Of a stretch of DNA of 5,786 nt, positions 1 to 4,956 are shown in pieces. Under the pieces are notes generated by a model that saw only the letters and a list, made by a program, of their open reading frames with translations, was not told where the DNA came from and did no database searches. How positions within the stretch are numbered: position 1 is the stretch's first letter; the number at the start of each line of letters is the position of its first letter. This stretch comes from Spirochaetaceae bacterium. GTDB lineage: Bacteria > Spirochaetota > Spirochaetia > Treponematales > Breznakiellaceae. The DNA lies in contig JAITAM010000247.1 in the NCBI GenBank assembly GCA_031284085.1, forward strand, positions 1 to 5,786, read 5' to 3'. The position numbers were made by a program, and so were the translations under genes.

Positions 1-154
1 CCTCAAAGTCGTAGCGTTCTTTTGCTTCTGCAATAACCACGATAAGGCGTTCTTTGTCTTCTTTAGGGTCTAATTCATGATGGTCTCGATTAACCTTTGT
101 AACCACATGACAAGTCTTACCCTTGTTAGCTGAACCTCTAAGTTTTCTTGACAT
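1..154 (-). CDS. RAYT / IS200-like (Y1) transposase, N-terminal fragment
   Basis: The minus strand reads ATG at 154-152 and stays open for 51 codons to the window edge, so the gene runs off to the left. The product begins MSRKLRGSANKGKTCHVVTK and continues with VNRDHHELDP, then a KE-rich helix ending ERYDFE. A basic N-terminus, a 'CHVV.KVNR' strand and a KEDKERL...AKERY helix are what I know from the start of REP-associated tyrosine transposases (Y1_Tnp fold). These single-strand nucleases act on hairpin repeats. The diagnostic HxH metal motif and catalytic tyrosine would lie further downstream, outside the window, so neither the family nor activity can be proven here. No good Shine-Dalgarno precedes this ATG, and the frame stays open upstream (a TTG is available), so the start is uncertain. 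The dense palindromic repeats just upstream (231-366) fit a RAYT with its repeat substrates, but that link is inference. Confidence 0.62.
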   Translation of the reverse strand, partial: MSRKLRGSANKGKTCHVVTKVNRDHHELDPKEDKERLIVVIAEAKERYDFE

Positions 155-230
155 AATACTTATATATGGGTGGTACTTGCCTTTTTGCTTCAATAGAAGA
201 GTAAAAATCTTGAAAAATATTTTAAGGGGA

Positions 231-366
231 AAGGGGTCAGACCTCTGCCTGCTTCTTTGGAGGAAAGGGACAGACCTAAGGGTCAAAGGGTCAGACCTAA
301 GGGTCAGGCCTCTGGTTGACTGGCTGAGAAATAGGGTCAGACCTGCCTTGCTTGACAGGTCTGACT
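231..366. repeat. Cluster of GGGTCAGACCT near-palindromes (REP-like)
   Basis: Exact copies of GGGTCAGACCT lie at 234-244, 288-298 and 334-344. One-base variants lie at 267-277 (GGGACAGACCT) and 301-311 (GGGTCAGGCCT). A partial AAGGGTCA sits at 278-285 and an inverted AGGTCTGAC at 357-365. Each core contains GGTC-A-GACC, a 4-bp palindrome with one central base. The cluster fills most of the gap between the divergently oriented RAYT-like fragment and the rRNA methyltransferase. I see no gene in it: the open frames here run through the repeats and lack recognisable protein content. The same core recurs at 1735-1934 and 2997-3095. Confidence 0.85.
336..365. repeat. Perfect 10-bp inverted repeat (stem-loop) built from two repeat cores
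   Basis: GTCAGACCTG at 336-345 is exactly complementary to CAGGTCTGAC at 356-365, leaving a 10-base loop; a G-T pair (335/366) could extend it. It is made of one forward and one inverted copy of the repeat core. No T-run follows, so a terminator role is unlikely. The right arm overlaps a TTGACA hexamer (352-357) that could be a -35 element for the gene at 399. However, no convincing -10 follows at normal spacing, so I do not call a promoter. Confidence 0.7.
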
Positions 367-398
367 GTTCTAAGCTTTAGTAAACTTGGGAGTTAAAC

Positions 399-1610
399 AT
401 GAACAACAATCAAGAACAGCCGGCTCAGTCATCGAGCCTTTATACTTTAGTCGCACTTTGCGCCGTAGGAGCAGAGCGAGTCGTCTCTAATGAGCTTAAA
501 AAACTGGGGCTGTCTGTTATCAGTGGCGGATTTGGCTCTGTGCGTTTTACCGCGGACATAGCCGATACTTACCGGTCGTTGATGGCATTGCGTGCCGCCG
601 ACCGGATACTGCTTGAACTAGCACGGTTTCAGGCTGGAGACTTTGATGAACTATTTGACGGCGTAAGGGCGGTTCCGTGGGAGAACTATCTGCCCAAAGA
701 CACAGGACTTATTGTTAGTAAAGTCAGAACAAAACAATCTCGACTTCATTCTGAAACGAGCGTCCAAGCGGTTGCTCACAAAGCGGCCGCCACCCGCCTC
801 TGTACAAAATACGGGCTTGCGCGTCTTAACGAATGGGGAAACAAGGCGGATATACGGATATACCTTGAAAAGGATTTGGTTTCCGTCTTGCTGGACCTGT
901 CCGGTGAACCTTTGTTTAAGCGCGGCTACCGGCTTGAAGGCGGCAATGCCCCCTTGCGTGAAACAACCGCTGCGGCCATGCTGCTCCTTTCCGGATGGCG
1001 CAGAAAATTCCCTTTGTGCGATCCTCTTTGCGGCTCCGGTACCATAATTATAGAGGCGGCGCTTTTTGCATGGGATGCGGCGCCGGGACTTGGCCGGCGT
1101 TTTGCCCTGTCGGATTTGCTCATAGCGGATACGGCTCTTGAGAAGAGCGTGCACGAACAGTTGTTGCAGAGAGTTGACTTTTCTCGCACTATCCGCCTCT
1201 ATGCCGGCGACGCCGATGCCAGAGCCGTATCCATAATGCAATCGAATCTAGCTCGCGCCTATGATATTGCCAGCGGGCAGAGGCCAAAAACGGGTATACA
1301 AAAGCTTGCGCCCTCGCCTTGTCTGCCTGCCTGTACGGTTTGCCGGATGGAAGAAGCTGTTAATCCCACTAAAGATCGGGGGTTTATTATTACCAACCCG
1401 CCTTATGGGAGGCGCATGGGAGACCGCGAAGATGCTGAAACCGGCTATAGGAACATGGCGGTCTTATCCCGCACTTTTTGCGACTGGCACTTGGGTGTAA
1501 TAAGCGATCATGCGGGTTTTGAATCGTTTTTCGGCAGGGGAGCAGATTCGTGTCGGGAAATCACCAATGGGGCGGCGCAGTTGTATTTTTATCAATATGA
1601 GCATTTATAG
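399..1610 (+). CDS. rlmL: THUMP-domain 23S rRNA guanine-N2-methyltransferase (RlmL N-half / YpsC family)
   Basis: Predicted SAM-dependent enzyme that methylates the exocyclic N2 of a guanosine in 23S rRNA (E. coli RlmL N-terminal half makes m2G2445). It would act in the cytoplasm during 50S assembly. In the 403 aa, residues 1-70 form the N-terminal ferredoxin-like part and about 70-165 the THUMP RNA-binding domain. Residues about 170-403 form the Rossmann methyltransferase, with the family's FKRGYR (173-178) and APLRET (184-189), SAM motif I DPLCGSGT (208-215) and catalytic NPPYG (333-337). The length suits the single-domain YpsC type rather than the E. coli RlmL-RlmK fusion. The start is backed by GGGAG at 388-392, six bases before the ATG. 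An insert before NPPYG carries a C-x3-C-x2-C cluster (C308, C312, C315) that I do not recognise. The gene stands alone, convergent with hisG. The exact target guanosine is inferred from the family only, so the symbol is provisional. Confidence 0.9.
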   Translation: MNNNQEQPAQSSSLYTLVALCAVGAERVVSNELKKLGLSVISGGFGSVRFTADIADTYRSLMALRAADRILLELARFQAGDFDELFDGVRAVPWENYLPKDTGLIVSKVRTKQSRLHSETSVQAVAHKAAATRLCTKYGLARLNEWGNKADIRIYLEKDLVSVLLDLSGEPLFKRGYRLEGGNAPLRETTAAAMLLLSGWRRKFPLCDPLCGSGTIIIEAALFAWDAAPGLGRRFALSDLLIADTALEKSVHEQLLQRVDFSRTIRLYAGDADARAVSIMQSNLARAYDIASGQRPKTGIQKLAPSPCLPACTVCRMEEAVNPTKDRGFIITNPPYGRRMGDREDAETGYRNMAVLSRTFCDWHLGVISDHAGFESFFGRGADSCREITNGAAQLYFYQYEHL

Positions 1611-1692
1611 GAGAATGGAAATAGGGAAGCGCAACCGTTTGGTGAGGCAGAAGGCTATGCGTGAGGTCTGTCCTTGTCCTGTTTCTTGCAGA

Positions 1693-1713
1693 CTTTCGGT
1701 ACAATGCCGAAAG
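1693..1713 (+). other. Stem-loop downstream of the rRNA methyltransferase
   Basis: CTTTCGG (1693-1699) pairs perfectly with CCGAAAG (1707-1713) around a 7-base loop. It lies about 80 bases past the methyltransferase stop. The next bases are CTTAGAG, not a T-run, so it is at best a weak terminator or a 3'-end structure. Between the stop codon and this hairpin, an inverted, variant repeat core (AGGTCTGTCC, 1664-1673) is the only other item I see. Confidence 0.45.
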
Positions 1714-1720
1714 CTTAGAG

Positions 1721-2045
1721 CAGGCTGGCCTTAAGGGTCAGACCTCACGCTGCTCCTTTCAGGCAAAAGGCCGTACGCTTCTCCCGATACAAAAACCTTT
1801 GAAACAGGCTGGCATGAGGGGTCAGACCTCAAGCTGCTCCTTGCAAGCAAAAAGCCGTACGCTTCTCTCGATACAACAACCTTTGAAACAGCCTGCGGCT
1901 GCTTTGAAACAGGCTGGCCTTAAGGGTCAGACCTCAAGCTGCTCCTTGCAGGCAAAAAGCCGTACGCTTCTCCCGATACAACAACCTTTGAAACAGCCTG
2001 CGGCTGCTTAGAAATAGCCTGCGGCTGCTTTGAAACAGGCTGGCC
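1721..2045 (+). repeat. Tandem array: three 84-bp units with 21-bp inserts and a truncated fourth unit
   Basis: Unit 1 is 1721-1804, unit 2 is 1805-1888 and unit 3 is 1910-1993, each 84 bp and differing at only a few positions. A fourth unit is cut off at 2036-2045, next to the hisG stop codon. Each full unit starts CAGGCTGGC, carries the GGGTCAGACCT core (1735-1745, 1819-1829, 1924-1934), then GCCGTACGCTTCTC, then GATACAA.AACCTTTGAAA. 21-bp elements separate or follow units 2 and 3. The array occupies most of the 437-bp gap between two convergent genes. Both unit lengths are multiples of three, so a frame stays open from GTG 1661 to TAG 2009-2011. I regard that as a by-product, because it has no convincing start or known protein content. 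Confidence 0.92.
1889..2035 (+). repeat. 21-bp hairpin mini-repeats within the array
   Basis: Three 21-bp elements occur at 1889-1909, 1994-2014 and 2015-2035; the last two are directly adjacent, and unit 3 of the 84-bp repeat (1910-1993) lies between the first two. Each reads (C/T)AGCCTGCGGCTG followed by CTT.GAAA. The 13-base head CAGCC-TGC-GGCTG folds into a 5-bp hairpin; the third copy has T for the first C, leaving four pairs. The tail repeats the end of the 84-bp unit, suggesting the element arose by slippage at the unit boundary. The same hairpin, with TGT as loop, reappears at 3032-3044 and 3120-3132 on the other side of hisG. Confidence 0.85.
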
Positions 2046-2047
2046 TG

Positions 2048-2902
2048 CTAAGGTACAACTTTTCTTAAATCGTACTCTACAATGTCTGTCGCACCGAGCT
2101 TTTTGAGCCGCGGGATAAGGTCCGGCACTTCGGACGCTTTAACCGCTATTTTGAGGGCAAAGCCCGCACCGTCATATAAAGGCGATACCGTAGGGCTTCG
2201 CATACTGGGCAGGCCTGCTACCAACGACGGAAACTGCCCTTCCGATACGTTCATCTCCAGCATCACCTTTTCACGGCCGTCAAGAACCGCACGAAAAAGC
2301 ATGGAAAGCTCTTCAATGTGCCGGCGCTTTTCCGGGTCAGACAGGGCGGCAGACGAGGCAACAAAATGAGTCGAAGACTCAAGGAGCGTCGCAACAATCT
2401 TTAGCCCGTTATCCCGAAGCGTCTGCCCTGATGCGGTGTTATCAATGATCATATCGGCATCGTCCGGCGGGAAGACTTCGGTTGCCCCGTAGGTCCTGAG
2501 TATCCTGTAGTTGTAGCCTGCCTGACTAAGCCATTCTTTAGCGATGTTGACGTATTCCGTTGCAACGGTAATCGTTTTATCACGGAGTTCCGCTTCATCC
2601 TGTGTTATAGGAATTGCCGCCACAATACGCACTCTGTCAAAGCCCAGATCGATAATTTTTTCTACCGCAGCCCCGCTTTCTTGTACCCAGTCCCAACCGG
2701 TAAAGCCGGCGTCGTGGCTGCCTAGTTCGAGCAGCTGTCCGACATTTTGCGCTTTCATAATTTTAGCCGCAAACCAAGGGGCGGCGATAACCGGACGGTA
2801 AGTTCTATCAGCCAGCATTATGGGAAAGCCGGCGTCAGCAAAAAGCCGAGCTATATTCTCAAACATACGCCCTTTTGGTATTAGCACACGCAATGTATTC
2901 AT
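2048..2902 (-). CDS. hisG: ATP phosphoribosyltransferase, long form (HisG_L)
   Basis: Catalyses the first, committed step of histidine synthesis: ATP plus PRPP gives N1-phosphoribosyl-ATP. The 284 aa match the long, hexameric, HisZ-independent class. The catalytic half includes LIPKGR (7-12), GSHDAGFTGWDW (61-72) and TEYVNIAKEW (115-124). The PRPP-binding region is GATEVFPP (139-146) followed by ADMIIDNTASGQTL (149-162). Residues about 212-284 form the C-terminal ACT-like domain, which in this class binds histidine for feedback inhibition. The ATG at 2902-2900 begins MNTLRVLIPKGR, the expected family start. Upstream I see no strong Shine-Dalgarno; TATAGT on the minus strand (about 2918-2913) could be a -10 but has no good -35. 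The stop abuts the tandem repeat array, and related repeats lie upstream. No other his gene is visible, so the gene appears solitary. The rest of the pathway may be elsewhere or missing. Confidence 0.95.
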   Translation of the reverse strand: MNTLRVLIPKGRMFENIARLFADAGFPIMLADRTYRPVIAAPWFAAKIMKAQNVGQLLELGSHDAGFTGWDWVQESGAAVEKIIDLGFDRVRIVAAIPITQDEAELRDKTITVATEYVNIAKEWLSQAGYNYRILRTYGATEVFPPDDADMIIDNTASGQTLRDNGLKIVATLLESSTHFVASSAALSDPEKRRHIEELSMLFRAVLDGREKVMLEMNVSEGQFPSLVAGLPSMRSPTVSPLYDGAGFALKIAVKASEVPDLIPRLKKLGATDIVEYDLRKVVP

Positions 2903-2958
2903 ACATAGCAGTTTTACTATACAAGAGAAGAATATTAAAGAGGGCCAAAGCAGGCACG

Positions 2959-3036
2959 GCCTGTTTCAAAGGTTCTTGTATCGGGCGCGCCCTAAAGGGT
3001 CAGACCTCTCCTGATACAACAACCTTAGAAACAGCC
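2959..3036. repeat. Imperfect 27-bp inverted repeat upstream of hisG
   Basis: The left arm 2959-2985 is a reverse-complement copy of the GATACAA.AACCTTTGAAACAG part of the tandem unit. The right arm 3010-3036 is a forward copy. By my alignment the arms match at 23 of 27 positions. The 24 bases between them hold another GGGTCAGACCT core (2997-3007). A perfect 10-bp palindrome GGGCGCGCCC (2983-2992) sits at the inner edge of the left arm. If single-stranded or transcribed, the region would fold into a long hairpin. It is the only place where the GATACAA module is inverted. Confidence 0.8.
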
Positions 3037-3132
3037 TGTGGCTGAGACCTCCGACCTGAAGGGTCAGACCTCTAAGCCAAAATCAGGTCAGACCTCTCCC
3101 GATACAGCAACTTTAGAAACAGCCTGTGGCTG
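2997..3132 (+). repeat. Second intergenic cluster of the repeat family
   Basis: This cluster holds GGGTCAGACCT at 2997-3007 and 3061-3071, and AGGTCAGACCT at 3085-3095; the last is a perfect 11-base palindrome around a central A. Forward GATACA modules start at 3013 and 3101. Each ends in a CAGCC-TGT-GGCTG hairpin (3032-3044 and 3120-3132). The arrangement is the 84-bp unit of the array with its middle part missing. The 336-bp gap 2903-3238 otherwise contains only short flanks: about 55 bases upstream of hisG and about 105 bases upstream of the gene at 3239. Confidence 0.85.
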
Positions 3133-3152
3133 GCGTGCGGCTTGATGACATA

Positions 3153-3179
3153 TTGTAAAACTAATACCGATACTATATG
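3153..3179 (+). promoter_or_regulatory. Possible promoter for the 3239-4821 operon
   Basis: TTGTAA at 3153-3158 and TATATG at 3174-3179 are separated by 15 bases, shorter than the ideal 17. They lie in the AT-rich stretch that begins where the repeats end. An alternative -10 is TACAAT at 3207-3212, with TTGCAA at 3182-3187 and 19-base spacing. Neither pair is strong, but a promoter is expected here because the upstream gene is on the other strand. Confidence 0.3.
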
Positions 3180-3238
3180 CTTTGCAAATACATTAACCGG
3201 CAAAAATACAATACCGGGAATTTTTAGGAGAAATAGGT

Positions 3239-3631
3239 ATGCAGCAAGTTTATGAGTTCTTGAAAAAATGTGGAACGTATTATTTGGCAACTGTAGAGGG
3301 CGATCAGCCGCGGGTGCGCCCCTTTGGCACAGTTGATGTCTTTGAAGACAAACTCTATATCCAAACCGGAAAAACAAAGGATGTCTCCAAACAGATAAAA
3401 ACAAATCCCAAAATCGAGATTTGTGCTTTTGAGGGCAATGCGTGGATACGGATTCAGGCGCGTGCCGTTGAAGACAGCCGGCGTGAAGCAAAACAGCACA
3501 TGCTGGACGCCTATCCGCAGTTAAAGGATAGGTATTCGGTTGATGATGATAATACACAGGTTTTGTACCTTAAAGATGCCGTTGCAACGATTTCGTCATT
3601 TTCAGGAACGCCGAAAGTAATTAAATTCTAA
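3239..3631 (+). CDS. Pyridoxamine 5'-phosphate oxidase family protein (FMN-binding split barrel)
   Basis: A 130-aa single-domain flavoprotein of the PNPOx-like split-barrel superfamily, of the short type common in anaerobes, probably cytosolic and dimeric. Visible family features are CGTYYLAT (11-18), the strand QPRVRPFG (23-30) that contacts FMN phosphate in relatives, and TGKTKDVSKQI followed by NPKIEICAF (43-64). The C-terminus is the typical VLYLKDA...SF. The ATG has a clear AGGAG (3226-3230) at eight bases. Substrate and reaction are unknown. True PNPOx enzymes are longer, and relatives of this size include flavin reductase-like and nitroimidazole-resistance (NimA-like) proteins. It lies 35 bases before the PLP-dependent enzyme with no terminator between, so the two are probably co-transcribed. 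A functional link through PLP or redox chemistry is possible, but the sequence does not show one. Confidence 0.88.
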   Translation: MQQVYEFLKKCGTYYLATVEGDQPRVRPFGTVDVFEDKLYIQTGKTKDVSKQIKTNPKIEICAFEGNAWIRIQARAVEDSRREAKQHMLDAYPQLKDRYSVDDDNTQVLYLKDAVATISSFSGTPKVIKF

Positions 3632-3654
3632 ATCCATAGTATCGAACGGTATTC

Positions 3655-3660
3655 GGAGGG
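3655..3660 (+). promoter_or_regulatory. Ribosome binding site deciding the start of the PLP enzyme
   Basis: GGAGGG directly abuts the ATG at 3661, which is too close for initiation. It lies six bases before the in-frame ATG at 3667. The start is therefore placed at 3667, giving a protein beginning MHFGTKLIHNG, which also matches the usual family N-terminus. Confidence 0.75.
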
Positions 3661-3666
3661 ATGATT

Positions 3667-4821
3667 ATGCACTTTGGAACAAAACTTATTCATAATGGAC
3701 ACGAAGCGGATGGCGCTACCGGCTCCGTCAACGTCCCGATTGTACAAACATCGACTTTTGATCAAAAAGAGCGGTTTAGGGGCGGCGCGGATGCCAAAGC
3801 TCCCGAATTTGAGTATGCCCGATCAGGCAACCCTACTCGTAAAGCGCTGGAAGAAACCATAGCTTTCTTAGAAAGCGGCGCAAAAGGATACGCATTCGCA
3901 AGCGGAGTTGCAGCGATTTCCTCTGTCTTAGGTACTTTTTCAGCCGGAGATCATATTATAGCTGCGCAGGATATTTATGGAGGTTCATGGCGTATCCTCA
4001 ACACTTTTTACAAGCGCTGGGGGCTTAAATCAAGTTCTTTTGATGCTACGGACCCGCAAACGCTCAGAAAAGCCATAAAGCCTGAGACTAAGGCAGTGCT
4101 GCTGGAAACTCCTTCCAATCCGCTGCTTAAAATCACCGATCTTCTTTCATGTACAAAGATTGCGCAGGAGGCCGGCCTTGTATCCATTGTGGATAATACG
4201 TTTATGACGCCGTACCTTCAACGTCCTTTGGAATTAGGAGCGGATATTGTTCTCCATTCGGCAACCAAGTTTTTGGGTGGCCATAGCGATGTTATTGCCG
4301 GCCTTGTGGTAACTAAGAATGAAGCTCTCGGAAGAGCTGTCTATGCGGTGCAAACCGGCTTTGGTGCGGTGCTGGGACCCCATGATGCGTGGCTTGTGCT
4401 GCGCGGTATTAAAACGCTTAAAGTCCGTATGGATGCGCAAGAGCAATCCGCGCAAAAAATAGCTTTGTGGCTGCAAGCCAACCCTGCCGTTACCGAAGTC
4501 TTTTATCCGGGACTTACCGATCACCCGGGCAGAACGATCAACGAAGCGCAAGCATCAGGGGCGGGAGCTGTCTTGTCTTTCAAAACAAAAACACCGCAAG
4601 AGGCGCTTAAATTCTTAGGCGGCGTTGACTATGCGGCTCCTGCAGAAAGTCTTGGCGGTGTGGAAACGATTATCTCTTATCCGGTGCGGATGAGCCACGC
4701 ATCCATGCCGGAACAAGAACGGCAGCGGCTGGGTATAACCGATACGTTGATTCGGGTTTCTGTTGGACTTGAAGACACCGATGATCTGATTGCCGATTTT
4801 GATAAGGCGTTAAGCCGGTAG
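3667..4821 (+). CDS. Trans-sulfuration PLP-dependent enzyme (cystathionine gamma-synthase / lyase type)
   Basis: A 384-aa member of the Cys/Met-metabolism PLP family (fold type I), which makes or cleaves cystathionine or related thioethers; lyase members release H2S from cysteine. Visible sites, numbered from the 3667 start, are YARSGNPTR (50-58), whose Tyr and Arg bind PLP phosphate in the partner subunit, and YGGSWR (104-109), which stacks on the cofactor. VDNTF (175-179) holds Asp176 facing the pyridine nitrogen. SATKFLGGHSD (198-208) carries the Schiff-base Lys201, and SLGGVETIISYP (328-339) and LIRVSVG (361-367, Arg363 for the substrate carboxylate) follow. Length and motifs are complete. 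Methionine gamma-lyases normally have Cys after 'YG' (YGCT); here it is Gly, which argues against MGL. Synthase, beta-lyase and gamma-lyase cannot be separated by eye, so no symbol is given. It is probably the second gene of an operon with the upstream flavoprotein, closed by the terminator at 4844. Confidence 0.93.
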   Translation: MHFGTKLIHNGHEADGATGSVNVPIVQTSTFDQKERFRGGADAKAPEFEYARSGNPTRKALEETIAFLESGAKGYAFASGVAAISSVLGTFSAGDHIIAAQDIYGGSWRILNTFYKRWGLKSSSFDATDPQTLRKAIKPETKAVLLETPSNPLLKITDLLSCTKIAQEAGLVSIVDNTFMTPYLQRPLELGADIVLHSATKFLGGHSDVIAGLVVTKNEALGRAVYAVQTGFGAVLGPHDAWLVLRGIKTLKVRMDAQEQSAQKIALWLQANPAVTEVFYPGLTDHPGRTINEAQASGAGAVLSFKTKTPQEALKFLGGVDYAAPAESLGGVETIISYPVRMSHASMPEQERQRLGITDTLIRVSVGLEDTDDLIADFDKALSR

Positions 4822-4843
4822 CACTCCTCAGTGGATTTGAGGC

Positions 4844-4882
4844 AATGGCCTAGGGATTCAAATGAATCTCTAGGCCATTTTT
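4844..4882 (+). terminator. Strong rho-independent terminator
   Basis: A 16-bp stem (4844-4859 with 4864-4879) has a 4-base AAAT loop and only one G-U pair, and a T-run covers 4878-4882. It begins 22 bases after the PLP-enzyme stop. A smaller 5-bp hairpin, CCTCA/TGAGG (4826-4830 with 4838-4842), precedes it. The stem begins with AA and ends in a T-run, so it may also terminate weakly on the other strand. Confidence 0.93.
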
Positions 4883-4956
4883 GTCTAATCTTTCAAGCTC
4901 TATCTTCCCATAAGAGTCTAGCTTGTTCTTAATTTACGCTGTATATTGGGACTGTC

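Noticed and set aside
123..380. Plus-strand 85-codon open frame starting within the RAYT-like gene
   Set aside because: It runs antisense to the transposase-like start and then through the repeat cores, which gives it a repetitive KGSDL/KGTDL pattern. It has no recognisable domain or ribosome binding site.
352..381. Candidate promoter TTGACA (352-357) with TTTAGT (376-381) for the rRNA methyltransferase
   Set aside because: The -35 is perfect but falls inside the repeat hairpin. The -10 is poor, and the implied transcript start would fall on the Shine-Dalgarno sequence. Too weak to annotate.
651..1241. Minus-strand 196-codon open frame within the rRNA methyltransferase gene
   Set aside because: It is a shadow of the opposite strand. 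The plus-strand frame carries all the conserved family motifs across the same bases.
1721..2035. Possible CRISPR array because of regularly spaced direct repeats
   Set aside because: The units are contiguous 84-bp tandem copies with no unique spacers, and the inserts are themselves repeats. No cas gene is nearby.
2334..2342. GGGTCAGAC inside hisG, resembling the repeat core
   Set aside because: It is only a 9-base partial match, and on the minus strand it encodes the ordinary residues L-S-D-P of HisG, so it is best explained by coincidence.
3072..3557. Minus-strand 161-codon open frame
   Set aside because: It is antisense to the well-supported FMN-binding protein and to the repeats, with no domain-like content or start signal.
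3661..3666. Upstream ATG at 3661 as the start of the PLP enzyme
   Set aside because: The GGAGGG ribosome binding site touches it with no spacing, whereas the ATG at 3667 has normal spacing and matches the family N-terminus.
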